From positions 1,809,001-1,873,000 of the forward strand of contig NC_003071.7 in the NCBI RefSeq assembly GCF_000001735.4: a stretch of 64,000 bases of DNA. Reading direction: 5' to 3'. Of the stretch, positions 36,001 to 46,784 are shown in pieces. Source of the stretch: Arabidopsis thaliana (taxonomy: Eukaryota > Streptophyta > Magnoliopsida > Brassicales > Brassicaceae). The position numbers and the translations under genes are program-made. How positions within the stretch are numbered: the first letter of the stretch is position 1; each line of letters starts with the position of its first letter. The notes beneath the pieces were generated by a model. It saw only the letters and a list, made by a program, of their open reading frames with translations. It did no database searches and was not told where the DNA came from.

Positions 36001-37858
36001 GTTACCCTTGTCTCATCTCGTGTAGACCTCTCATTGGAGCTATTTTTGCGTGACAGACTTCTCTCTGGAGGTTCGACTCCACCAAGCACAACTGCTTTCT
36101 CTGGTATTGCCCACACTCCTGCTTTCTCAGTTAGTACAGTCCATGCACCATATTCATGTTCATCAGTGGAGGAAAGAACTGAAGCATCCAAAACCTTGCC
36201 AGCATCATAAGGTAAATCAAACTTATAGAGCCGGGTAGAACTTCCATGACAGTAGCAAACTGTGGCTGTTCCATCACCTGAAAGAATTATAGCTGACCCT
36301 GGGGGTCTACCACCAACTCTGAGTCTCATAGAGAATAAGAAGTCTTTATCCTCTACTCTTGCTTTTGGGATTATGACTTGGATTGGACCTTGTTTCTCCA
36401 GAACCTTTTCCTCTCTCCCATCTGCAAATCTCATCTCAGATTTATGTTGTAGGGTTAAAAGCGAATATTGTGTATAGCTAGAACTGCTGGCGCGGTCCAT
36501 GCAGATAGTGGCAACAAGAACTGTAATCACTTTACCCTGATCATCTACCTGCAAATCTAGAGGCCAAATCTGCTTTTGACTAGCTATATCTTTCTTGATA
36601 CCAGAATCACCATCAGTGCCAACAATCTCATGTTGCCAGACTTCTGAAACAGTCAGATCAGGATAAGGCTCAATAGTAAAACAATGTATGTCACAGTCTG
36701 TCAACATAAGAAATTCCCAACACGACTCTCTTGCCAATCCTTGCGAAAACCGCCAAATCAAGGACCTTGGATACCCCTCACTTACAGAGGAAGAGCTAAT
36801 GTTCAACTGTACTTGATTACTTTTAACGCCTGTAGGGCTACAGGTAAATTGCCATAGCTCACCGTTAGAACTGCAAGCAATAGCAATACAAAGACGCTCA
36901 GCTGCAGCTACTGCAGTAGTAATCAAAGAATTGAGATCGCTATTTTCAGCTCTACTGCTTCTAATCCCATTGCTTTGTCGCTTAATTAAATGACGAGCCT
37001 TTTCTGCCTACAGGCGAACTATAAACAACACTTTCATCAGAAGATCCAAGACTGATAACAGGTGCAGCTTCCTGACCAGAAAATATGTCTGACCAATACA
37101 CAACAGCTCGAGTTTTTCTATTACACATAACAACACCAACAGGACTACGAGACCGAGAAGCCCTCGTAGCTGCACCAGCAGAAGTATCCCAAGATACAAC
37201 ATTAACCAACCAACTTTTCCCATCTTGTAAACCACTACCAGACTCTTCATTAACCAAAACAACAACAGGAAGTTCAAGAACAACACATTTTCTCGACGGT
37301 AAAGTCGTCAAATGACTCCATACAAAAACTTTACTTCCAGTAATAAACCAAGAAAGACAGGTCTCTTTATCCATTCCACCGGATACACAAGCATCACCTG
37401 GAGAAGACGAATAATCAAAAACTTAAGTATACGTTCTGAATCATCTCTACTGCTTCAATCTAATGCAAAGAATACTAACCAGGATAACTTTGTTCATCGC
37501 GCAACAATTGAGGAAACTCTCCAACGAATACAGGCTTTAATTGATCTGAATCAACTCCTTTGTCACCATTGTTTCCAGGAGAAACTCTAACAACCATGAA
37601 CAGATAAATCAATACACCAAATGGAATGACTTAGAAATGAAAGGCAAAATTCATCACAGTGAGGATACTATACCTAGCTAGAACCGATAAACGAGGAGCC
37701 CAAGGAGCAGGAGTTCCAGTGGCGGGACGATCTGAGATGAAATTGTTCCGATTTTGAGTTGCCGGAGTTACTGGAGAATCCGGCGGAGGGACTCGATTGC
37801 GTGGAGTTTTTTCGTTGCGTGAGCTTTGCTTAGCTCTCTTCGTCAATGGAGAGAACAT
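33069..37858 (-). CDS. NUP133: Nucleoporin NUP133 (Nup133/Nup155-like), with one apparent frameshift
   Basis: Eight coding exons: 37674-37858, 37480-37586, 35588-37397, 34634-35355, 34402-34554, 33864-34200, 33699-33766, 33069-33596, all with GT-AG introns and consistent phases. The product, about 1300 residues, starts MFSPLTKRAKQSSRNEK. An N-terminal beta-propeller (CLSWFITGSKVFVWSH, VGVVMCNRKTRAVVYWSDIF, SSNGELWQFTCSP) is followed by the alpha-solenoid of the Nup133/Nup155 family. The protein is part of the Nup107-160 outer ring (Y complex) of the nuclear pore. In the third exon the frame is lost: one frame ends at a TAA at 36982-36984, and the continuing frame has a TAG at about 37008. Removing a single base in this 29-bp overlap restores the whole frame, and no intron of normal size can do so. 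Confidence 0.93.
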
Positions 37859-38099
37859 TTTAAACCAGGAAGAGAGCGAGAAAAAGGGGTTTAGGGTTTA
37901 TGTGAAGAAGATGAAGAAAGTGTAAGTAAGAGAAATATTTTGAATCGGAGAAGGTGAATGATTCGGCGTTGATGTCCAATTTGGTTTATCTAAAATCCGG
38001 TTCGAGATTTGACGATCGGTTCGGTTTACGATTTTGGGTAATAGATTTATTTTTTCATTTGGGCTCTGTTGTCGTCGGCCCACGTAAATAGTGCAGTCA
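37859..38099 (-). promoter_or_regulatory. NUP133 5' leader and promoter
   Basis: Upstream DNA of the NUP133 start; contains short conserved-looking GGTTCG/CCGGTT words but no clear TATA box. Confidence 0.4.
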
Positions 38100-38166
38100 G
38101 AAGAATTGATTGTTTTTTTTTTTTGATAGGAATGTGAATATCATATTAATGAAGAATTGATTGTTT
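38100..38166 (-). mobile_element. Ultra-short retroposed LINE tail (35 bp) with 16-bp target duplication
   Basis: GAAGAATTGATTGTTT occurs at 38100-38115 and again at 38151-38166. Only 35 bp lie between: on the minus strand ATTAATATGATATTCACATT, then CCTATC and a poly(A). This is the signature of target-primed reverse transcription that stopped almost at once, leaving just the 3' tail of a retrotransposon. Confidence 0.85.
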
Positions 38167-38224
38167 AACATGCGATGTAGTAATTTGTAAATATTTCCAA
38201 ATTAAATATTTACATATATATTTT

Positions 38225-38777
38225 TGATAGATTTTTTAGCCAAAAATTCTTATATTATTTATTAATAATATATAAATTTTTATTAATTTTATTTCAACCA
38301 AATGTTTTATTCCTATAAACTTATAAATCTTTAATTTGCATTAAATACTAGAATTAACTATTTTTTAAATTTTTATCTTTAATTAAATCTTTTTTTATTG
38401 AACTATATTCGATAAAAGTTAATTTTCTAAAATCTCTATATCGACATTAAATATAAATATATAATTTTTTATCATTATATTTGTTTTTATATCTAATTTA
38501 TTTTGATTTTATATATAAAATAAAAATAGTTAATAAAATATTATATTTTTCTGCATATAATGTGATTCAAACTTTTAAAAACAGACATATAATACTCAAT
38601 CAATGAAAACAAATAAATGTACAAGGTCTTTTATTGCTTAAAACTCTACATATACATTTTTGGTACACTTTTGGCCAAAAAATCCTTATACTATTTACTA
38701 ACAACATACAAGTCTTTACAAATTTTATCTCAAATATTATAATCCTAAAAACTTACAAATCGTTAATTTGCGTTTGA
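38225..38777. repeat. Diverged direct repeat pair, about 115 bp
   Basis: Segments 38225-38342 and 38665-38777 share GCCAAAAATTCTTATA, TTATTTCAACC.AATG-like and CTTATAAATC.TTAATTTGC words in the same order with many substitutions. They may be remnants of flanking repeats of an old element. The DNA between is AT-rich without a gene. Confidence 0.6.
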
Positions 38778-39172
38778 AATACCCAACCTCAGCAGCAGAG
38801 CTCGCGAGATGACAGAGAAGGCGACTGCTCGTCGGGTAAAATCTTGAACACATTTCTTCAGGAAGATTAAAGCCAGAATACCTGATTGTTAGAACACGTT
38901 GATCTCCATGGTTTCTTGTGAACACAGAAATTGTATTCGAAAATTCACAGTAGACGCTTGCGAACAAAGTGATGTCGTCTCTTCGAGCAAGCAATGCCCG
39001 GTTCCGAGAAATTTATAATACCAAGCCGGATCGACTCTTCCGTTGTAGTGAGTGAATCAATAAAGCAATAGAAAGTGCAAACCAAGTCGTGTCCCACAAC
39101 GCGAATTGCCATTTTCTTGCTTCTTACCGGAGCTTTTCTTTTCCTCTGTTTCTTGTCTTGTTTTGCTAGATT

Positions 39173-39481
39173 TGTTAAGAACACAAACAAGTTAAAGAAC
39201 TACTCTCTTTATTAGCTTTAGAAAACCAACTCAAAAACTAAAGCTCTCTTTGGTTCTCTCAAATCTCTCTCACAAAACTCACAAGTGTTATCACACCTCG
39301 ATAACTCCTTATATAAGAGATGATCTAGTCCTAATCCTATTAGGAATATATATTTAGATATCTCCTAAATATTCTCTAGATCTTTAGAACCTATCTCAAA
39401 CTCTAAACCATAACTCGGTTTGAGCTTTAACCATTTCTCGGTTTACTTCTTTCTCAAGCTTCCTTTAAGCTTAATCCAACA
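39173..39481 (-). mobile_element. Possible Copia-type solo LTR
   Basis: Read on the minus strand the segment begins TGTTGGATTAAGCTTAAAGG and ends CTTGTTTGTGTTCTTAACA, so has TG...CA ends, and contains a TATA-like TCTTATATAAGGAG followed about 100 bp later by an AATAAAG signal, the layout of a plant LTR. No internal gag/pol or primer-binding site is adjacent. No clean 5-bp target duplication was found (TCTTG follows the right end but sits 12 bp away on the left), so limits are approximate. Confidence 0.5.
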
Positions 39482-39810
39482 TCTTGCTCTGCTTTGTGCG
39501 TTGTTGTTTAGTTTTGGAGAAAACAGTAAAAAAAAGTAACACGAAACTCAAGTTTTATAAGGAATGAAGAAGACGTGTGTATTTAAAAAAATCACGTCAC
39601 CATCGGTAAATTTTTTTTGTTCATATGGTTTTTAAGGAAAAAGGGTCTATTCCCCCCTCCCCCCCCCCCCCCGAGAAAGAACTATCGTATCTTGCTAGAT
39701 AGAGCCCGATCTTTGACCTCTGCCCAAATGCCCATGAAACAGAAGTTATATGTTTATTTCCCCACCAATTAAAAATTCGAGAGCATGTCCATGAATCGTA
39801 AGTTCAAGAT
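39482..39810. other. Spacer with a long poly-C run
   Basis: Mostly AT-rich, except for a pyrimidine block TTCCCCCCTCCCCCC... at about 39650-39673 with some 15 consecutive C. No gene. Confidence 0.6.
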
Positions 39811-41861
39811 TTAAAACCCCATAGCACTAGGTTTAATCGGTTTACTGTATACTAAATCAATGATTTTTTCCATGATCACGAACATGAACCACATACTTAT
39901 TTTTTCCATGATCCACTTCATAAATGCCTCGTCCTTGGGTATGATAAGGCCTGTAACATTTTGCATCTCTTTGATCTTAACTAGGTTACTAGCCATAATA
40001 TGCCGTCTTTCAAAACAGCATTGTATGATTCACCGATATTATATCCTCTAGCAATGCAACCACTAGTTTTTCTAGAGTATCTTTCAAAACAGCATTGTAT
40101 GATTCACCGATATTATTTTCTACCGCAGCCGACTTTGTGATATCATTAAAAAATGCTCTACAAAAGGAGAAAATAATAAACCGATTAGATCAACTAAAAC
40201 TAGAGTGACAATTGCAAAGAACAAAACAAGAGTCAAACCAACCAAAACTAGAGACAAATACTAAGACAAAACCAGAGATAAATAAGAGACAATTTTTTTT
40301 CATACCTAGACCAGTTAGAACCGACACTTCGCTTCACTTCATCATAAGCTTCAAATGTTATGGTCTTCATCTTCTCGAGCTGTTTCCAAAAGACTGTTTC
40401 ATTATATGCGCGTGCACACTTCCAAAAAACCTTATGCAAAGGTCCCATCTGCTTGTGTCTTTTCTGTAAGTTAGCAAAAATGTGTCTAGCACACATTCTA
40501 TGCTCTGCGTAAGGTAGGACGTTTATTATAGCAGTCCCTTTTGCTGATCTGAAGATAATGCAAAACCATTACCAAGCTCCAAACGTAAGTCTTCTCCTAA
40601 TAACTCCATAAACCACTGCCAGTAGACCTTGTTCTCCACTGGTACAATAGCCCATGCGATGATAAACATTGCATCATTAGGATCCCTTCCCACAGCAGTC
40701 AACAATTGTCCTTTCATGCGTCCCTTTAGAAATGTTCCATCCAAATGAATTACACGTCGACATGCTGTCTTCCAGCCTGTTTTTGAGCTTCGAAGCAAGT
40801 TAGAATTTCTCAAAAAAACTATCTTTTGTACCTAAAATAACCGTTGAACCTGGATTAGTCTTTCTCATCTCTTCAACATAATCATACATTCTCGTAAACT
40901 GCTCAGCATACTCATCACTAATGATGTGTTTCATAATCTGCCTTGCACTCTGAGATTTAGTTTTTATGACTCGAAGACCATTTAGATACAAACTCTACAT
41001 TATTTGGCAACCTGACAAGTTCGAATTAGTCCTAAACTCATTTATAAAATAAACAGTTATCTTTGGTGCACTATAGAGATCCAAAACACCTATAGGATAA
41101 CAACTGTGAATTTCTTTGTAAGATTGAACAACCATTTCGTCTGAACGACTTGTTATTGATGCATATATTCTCCACTTGCAACAATCCTGAACACACACTC
41201 CTTCTATTTTATTTCTTTCGGATCTCTTAAAATGTATATTCACCTTCTCTCTAACAGCATACTTCTCAATCGTATCCTTTCTTTTTTTTTTTTTTTTTCT
41301 TTTTTGAATACTAGGAGGTTCTGGGCCGAAGCCCGTAATCCCACTAGACCGAAACCACAACATGTAATATTAGTTTCGTCCCAAACGTCAATCGAACCGG
41401 CGACCTCTAAGCTTTGTCTAGGATCTTTACCAATTGAACTAACGACACTTGATATTCGTATCCTTTCACTTCTCTTTAGAAACAAACTCTTGCCCTACAT
41501 AAAAATCTATTCTAGCACCATCATCATCTGAGTCATCACTCTCGACATAATCATCACGGTAAAAATCAAGTTGCTCACTCTCAGGTTCCTCTTCTTCCTC
41601 CCTTTCTCCAATAAGAACACCATCTAGATAAGGATCATTTGCCCTAACAACATATAAATTCTTGCTTTCCAACTCATATGTACACGTAATAATTTCGGCA
41701 ACATCACTATCACCACACAAATCCTTACGATTTTGACCTACTTTTCTAGATGGGAAGTAAGAAAACTTACTCATATTTTCTGTATAACCAACACTCAAAA
41801 TCATACTTGTCAACATTGCTAAACTCGGATCTTCAAAATCAAGCTGTAAGAGCATCTTCAT
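39811..41861 (-). pseudogene. Mutator-like (MULE) transposase gene, degenerate and interrupted by a SINE
   Basis: Family blocks occur in order on the minus strand but in broken frames. An N-terminal section (41466-41861) has an acidic stretch (REEEEEPESEQ, ESDDSDDDG). The MuDR DNA-binding region follows (40995-41270: NKIEGVCVQDCCKWRIYAS). The MULE catalytic domain (40526-40813) has HLDGTFLKGRMKGQLLTAVG and WAIVPVENKVYWQWFM; the next part reads CARHIFANLQKRHK, and the end IGESYNAVLKD and MASNLVKIKEMQNVTG. Frames change at about 40995, 40810, 40530 and 40050, and a 36-bp local duplication (40006-40042 and 40080-40116) adds another. A SINE at 41282-41455 splits the N terminus, and a MITE adjoins at 41850. 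Transposase activity is not expected. Confidence 0.85.
41270..41467 (-). mobile_element. SINE with 12-bp target duplication, inserted in the MULE transposase
   Basis: A perfect duplication TCGTATCCTTTC lies at 41270-41281 and 41456-41467. Between them the minus strand has a tRNA-like RNA polymerase III promoter: A box TTAGTTCAATTGG (41430-41442) and B box GGTTCGATTG (41389-41398), then a tRNA-unrelated body of about 100 bp and a poly(A) tail (T run at 41282-41299 on the plus strand). The body is about 174 bp. The exact duplication indicates a fairly young insertion. Confidence 0.92.
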
Positions 41862-42124
41862 TAGAAGTATCTCAATGAGATACCCAACAAAAAAAAAAAA
41901 ATTTTAAAAAAAAGTATGAGAGAAGGGAGAAAAAGTAGGAGAGAAGGAGAGTTGAGTTTCTCGGAGGAGAAACTTTGAGAAACTATTCTCATCCAATTTG
42001 GACAGGTGTCATCATACTATTAGTTCAACTATTAAATAATAATTAATATATTTGTTTTGATTAAATTATTAATATATTTTTTTTTGAGAAACTTTCTTTA
42101 TTTTTACTGATGGAGATGGTCTAA
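41847..42124. mobile_element. Tourist/PIF-Harbinger-type MITE, 272 bp
   Basis: Ends GAGCATCTTCATTAG (41850) and, on the other strand, GACCATCTCCATCAG (to 42121), both flanked by TAA (41847-41849, 42122-42124). The terminal motif and target duplication are the same as in the MITE at 28886-29122, so they are related families. It sits just upstream of the remaining MULE N-terminal exon. Confidence 0.85.
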
Positions 42125-42670
42125 ACATCTTGTCTCACCGCCATGGTATGAACCATCTGCTGCCCAATCTCCTCCGACATGCAATCGAAAGAAAAGCGTC
42201 CTAACAAATACAATTATCAAAAACTCTCTAAAAATCTGATAAATTTATGCGTCTGAAAACAATTTAAAAAATTGAGAGAACAATCTTATAATAGTTACCT
42301 TAAAAAGCTGAGAGAAATTTTCCTTTAATAATCTTTTCCTATTCGTTTAAATTTTATTTTTTCAGACTTTTGGAAATTTTATGTTCTGTTGTTTAATATA
42401 ATAATAAAATTTACATATAAAATGCTAATAATAAATTTTTTGCCTTTTTGTTTTTTGAAATTTTATTTTATTGAAAACTATTATTTTGTATATTCTAATA
42501 ATTATATTATACATTTTTACTATTTCCATATCTTGTTGAATTGAAGAGATCACTTAAGACTTTCATCACCTTCTAATTATTATTATAACTATTTGTATAA
42601 TAATAATTACTATATTGAGTTTATAATAATTGACACGTCATAATGTACTGGATCACGTGCATCGCATGTT
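42125..42670. other. AT-rich spacer
   Basis: A short minus-strand frame at 42130-42178 (MSEEIGQQMVHTMAVRQDV) borders the MITE and may be a displaced 5' piece of the MULE gene. The rest is AT-rich without features. Confidence 0.35.
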
Positions 42671-43290
42671 TTAGACGAGAGTATCATATGGCAACTCGTA
42701 AGAAGAAAAGCTGAAACCAGATCTTCCTTCGTTAACTGTTTTCAGCTCCAGCTTCTGAAACAAAATATCATCAGGGTTTTATCTCAAACAACAACAGATT
42801 ATATAGTTTGTAGATACGAGGAAGATCTTGGACTAACCTGCTGTTTGGATCATAATAGAAACCGCGCGCTGATGGATCCGTCGCTGCAGGAGAAGCATAC
42901 GTAGTAAAATCTAGCTATTGTTAGTCCACAATCTGTGCCAACATTTACAAAGTATTGCTCTTTCCATCTCTTGCACCACCACAAAAATTATCCGGAGTGA
43001 ATTATATAGGATATGTAAGAGTAAAGGATCATCGATATTGATACGAAAGCGAGAGTTATACCATAAATATATAAGGGTAAATGTTATGACCTGACACTCA
43101 CAGAATCAAGAATCGTTTCCCGTATTAGAAATTCAAAGGGAAACAACATGAAGAAAAATAAGTAAGAGTTTAAGGTCTTACAGGAGTGTCTGCCATGGGA
43201 ACGTTTAGAGCTTCCATGGTGCCACAAAGACAGCCATGTTCAAGGTCAATTCCCTGTATCTGGACATTAACTCTCCAAGCTTCCTCCTTG
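42671..43290 (-). pseudogene. GID4/VID24-like gene fragment (internally deleted copy)
   Basis: Three exon remnants on the minus strand: 43182 to about 43290 gives EAWRVNVQIQGIDLEHGCLC, then GTMEALNVPMADTP up to a GT donor; 42838-42883 gives ATDPSARGFYYDPNS; 42671-42754, after a good acceptor, gives KLELKTVNEGRSGFSFSSYE and ends at TAA. These correspond to the N-terminal, penultimate and last parts of plant GID4 (Vid24 domain) proteins, substrate receptors of the CTLH/GID ubiquitin ligase. The middle of the Vid24 barrel is absent, and the joint between the last two exons is out of phase because the expected SPFQ end of the exon is damaged. It is therefore a pseudogene. It lies head to head with the PUR6-like copy. 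Confidence 0.75.
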
Positions 43291-44177
43291 TGTTAATTAG
43301 AGACATTTTGCGTACCAGAAAATGCATGCAGCATAAAAACATGTGTGTTCCTCATCTTTAGGTTCAATATGAACAAACAATCTCTTGGAGCCAATGAATG
43401 TTATACAATCCCAACTAGATATAAATGCACTTGAATTAAGCATAGATGTCAACATGAAAAAGATATCAAGCCAATCAAAGCAGACAAGGCCAACTTCTAC
43501 TATTAGCTATTCTTGTGATTTCAAGTATTCATAAGTCAGAACTTGTCAAGTCTGAGAGAAATTTCACCTTTTACATATAAAAATCCCTAAGACAATGTCT
43601 TTATAGATATACTCAGATTCTGCTTACACATAAGGTTATGTTCATAAAAAGAGTGTGCATACATAACCACAGATGCACAAGCATAACTAATAAAGTTCTC
43701 TCTAGTCCTAACCAATATTCCCAAGACCTCTATGGTCAGACACTTATAAAATTCAATTTGTTAAACCAAATAAACAGAATCGAAAACCACATCTCATCAT
43801 ACCCGGTTCGGTTTTCTTAACCGAATCAAATTATATATAAAACGGATTAGGCTTCTCCGGTTTTCTACTGCGTTTTGTATAAAACCCTCACAAAAACCCT
43901 TTCTCCAAATCCTTCAACCTCTATTATCGAACTTGCTATATAACCTTTGGACCTGACTTTCCTACTTCTCTCTAACTCCAGGTTTGTCTTCCTCTCAAGT
44001 TGAAGCTGCGGCTTTATTAGTTTCCTGTTGACTTATGTTCCTTGAATCCATTCACATGAGCTTCTTACGCCGTTTTCATTGGTTTACCTATTGACGTTGA
44101 CTTGGGTCTACCATACTTTTTCATGTTACTTGATTGCATATTTATAAAACGGTGCTCCTTTTTGTATAGCATTCTAG
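43291..44177. promoter_or_regulatory. Shared upstream region of the divergent GID4-like / PUR6-like pair
   Basis: About 890 bp between the two outward-facing genes. Near the PUR6-like side it contains TTATATATAAAAC (43830-43843), a likely TATA element, followed by a CT-rich leader and AAACCCT words typical of Arabidopsis 5' regions. Nothing else coding is seen. Confidence 0.45.
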
Positions 44178-45903
44178 ATGTTGCTTCTGAAACAAAGCTC
44201 ATCTGCTGTTCTTGTCGTTGGGAATACAAAAACTCCAGTCCTTCACACTTGTCGCTCCACCTACAGAGTTGGAACCAGAACGCACTCGTTCAAGAGTTTG
44301 ACTATGGCAAATTTGCACAAGCACTTCTTCGTCTGGGAAACTGAATACGGCTTCATCTGTGCCTTGTAGCTCTCACGAGGCTTCTCCTATCAGGTACCTA
44401 TGCCCCCTGTATTGAGTATAATGGTGTCAACCATTCTTCTTAAGTATTTTCTCGATTCTTGTTATTTTCTTGGCTATTGTCAGTTTCATGGACATGAGAA
44501 GTTGCATAGCTGTTGTAGTTAAGATTGCATCACACCAATATAATAAAGAAACTAGCTGTGTGCTTCCCTGCTCGTTTCTCTGTTACTAGACACGAAGATT
44601 TGAAAATAGTAAGACTGGTTAAGGTATTTCTAATGTTCATTTTCTTTCCTCTTTGCAAGTGAGAATAACGAGAATAAACATGTCCATGGAGTTTCTGAGA
44701 CAATTGTGGGAGTTCTTGGGGTGGACAATTGGGTCAGTTTCCATAGCATCATTTGGTATCTATATTCCATTGGCTTTTAATTTCTGAATGCTTTGAAACT
44801 TATATCACCAAAATCTGTTGTATATAACCTTTTTATGAAACACTTGAACCCTTCATGAATCTTCAAAGTATCTGACTGAATTTGTGGTGCTTGTTGTTTA
44901 CCACATTGCAGAGACACCTCGTGTTGGTATCATCATGGGTTCAGACACGGATCTTCTTGTTATGAAGGATGCTGCCAAAATTCTGGACATGTTTGGTGTC
45001 ACACATGAGGTAAATATTAAGATCTGCTCGAATAATTGAACTTTGGCACGACTTACATGAATGAATTATAATCCACTGAAGACAGACAGAAGAAACCTTA
45101 AGTTTGTAATTTGGTAAAACTAACTGTGAAGAAGCTCAAACATATACTGTGCATCTTGAATGGTCCGATATGGTATCATTTGCTTACAGGTAAAGATAGT
45201 TTCTGCTCATCGCACCCCAGAGATGATGTATACATATGCAACCTCAGCTCATAGTCGAGGCGTTCAAGTCATCATTGCAGGTGCTGGTGGTGCTGCTCAC
45301 TTACCAGGTATGTCTTTAACATGCATGAACTCATCTTGTCACCTCCCAGAAGATTGTTACTGTAAAACAAAGGACTTTCTTGGAAATTAGGTATGGTTGC
45401 TTCACTCACTCCTTTGCCTGTGATTGGTGTCCCTGTCCAAGCTACCCGTTTGGATGGAGTTGATTCACTTCTCTCCATCGTTCAGGTACACTTTCATTGC
45501 ATCATAATTAACTTCAGCTATTGGTTTTTTGCACCATTTGAAAACTATTTAGGTCTGCGATTCTTAAACCTTTCCATTTATTCGTTTTTGTTACCAAAGA
45601 TGCCTAGAGGTGTTCCTGTTGCGACAGTTGCAATAAACAATGCGACCAACGCAGCCTTGCTTGCAGTCCGGATGTTGGGAATCTCTGATAATGATCTTGT
45701 CTCAAGGTTCTCTTTCTTATCTTTTCTTTTGTTACATAGAGTCAGATAGAAGAAGAATTAGGGAACCTTAATATAAATGAGATTTGTGGATTTTGATTTG
45801 GTTGATCAGGATGAGACAGTACCAAGAAGACATGAGAGATGAGAACCTGAATAAAGGAGAGAAACTTGAGACACAAGGTTGGGAATCATATTTGAACCAG
45901 TGA
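44178..45903 (+). CDS. PUR6-like phosphoribosylaminoimidazole carboxylase, PurE part only
   Basis: Five intact exons encode the whole PurE (AIR carboxylase) domain: 44912-45009, 45190-45307, 45391-45485, 45600-45706, 45810-45903, all in phase and ending [17 protein letters not shown]. Motifs: [19 protein letters not shown] (the usual GSDSD is GSDTD here), the catalytic-His motif [23 protein letters not shown] and [10 protein letters not shown]. Upstream, 44178-44393 resembles the PUR6 transit-peptide exon ([19 protein letters not shown]) but shifts frame after MANL, and 44660 to about 44738 resembles the start of PurK (SETIVGVLG) and shifts frame too. All further PurK (ATP-grasp) exons are missing. 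A product could start at ATG 44680 with a cryptic splice. The full enzyme makes CAIR in plastid purine synthesis; whether this copy acts is unknown. Confidence 0.8.
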
Positions 45904-45993
45904 GAGTGTTACTGGTCAGAGCACTCATTGGGAAATTGGGGAGTGAACCATCACCATTGATTTTACTGCTAGGAAGATCTTAAAGAGTGATAT

Positions 45994-46784
45994 GCCTGAC
46001 TGGTTTAAATGCAGCGGGTGCGGCTGCGGTTGCGGGAGTTTGCGGAAACGAGCGGTTGCGGTTTCAAGCGTTATCAAACGTTCTGAACGACTGGTTGAGC
46101 GTTTGATAATGGGTGCGTTTACGGGAATTTTATGACTGGTAAACCAGCGGGTGCGATAATAATTAAATAAAAAAATAACCAAAATAAATATAATATATTA
46201 CTATTAAAAAAAATGAAAAAAATCTATTATATAAATTGATAATATTAAAAAAAAATGATTTTCTGGCCAAATAAAAATACAATATATCATCTCGTGCGAC
46301 CAAATGATTTTCTAATCGAGAAAACAAATCGAAACATGTATTCAATCAAAAACTTCAAAAGAATACAAAATAAAATAAAATAAAACAATACCATGAAATA
46401 GTCGAAGAATTACACTAGCTAATGAATAAATAAAAGGATAGATGATACTTATGTTTGATTATTGATTTTGATTTTCATCGGATGCCATAATTGAGAGAAT
46501 ATGGTTACAATATATTGATTAGGGTTTTCTAATAAAAATAAGATATATAAAAGATTAGATTATTTGAATTATAGTGATTAGGGTTTGGGTGGAAGCCATA
46601 ATTATTTTAATTAATTAAAAAAATATTATTTTTTTTAGCCTAAACGCTTGCGGGAAGGAGCTTTTGAAAACTGGCGATTTCGAGCGGTCCAAAGCGATAT
46701 CTAGCGGCTTCTATGATTGGTGTCAATCGCTACCAACCGCAAACGCTCCGTTTACGGGTGGTAGAGAGAGAACCAATCAAGCCC
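45994..46784. mobile_element. Non-autonomous DNA transposon (hAT-like), GCGG-rich ends
   Basis: The left end (from about 45994) reads GCCTGACTGGTTTAAATGCA and the right end on the other strand GGGCTTGATTGGTTCTC. Both subterminal parts are rich in GCGGTTGCGG/GCGTTTGCGG-type words that can pair with one another; the core is AT-rich. No transposase frame. The hAT label is inferred from the end structure; a target duplication was not resolved. Confidence 0.6.

Noticed and set aside
41382-41442. Functional tRNA gene suggested by A and B boxes
   Set aside because: No cloverleaf can be drawn, and the sequence continues into a non-tRNA body, poly(A) and target duplication: it is a SINE.
41232-41531. 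Open frames crossing the SINE on both strands as proteins
   Set aside because: They are made of the tRNA-like promoter and poly(A) of the SINE and only happen to lack stops.
39173-41861. LTR retrotransposon with internal region next to the LTR-like segment
   Set aside because: No primer-binding site, gag or pol follows on either side; the coding DNA nearby is Mutator-like transposase.
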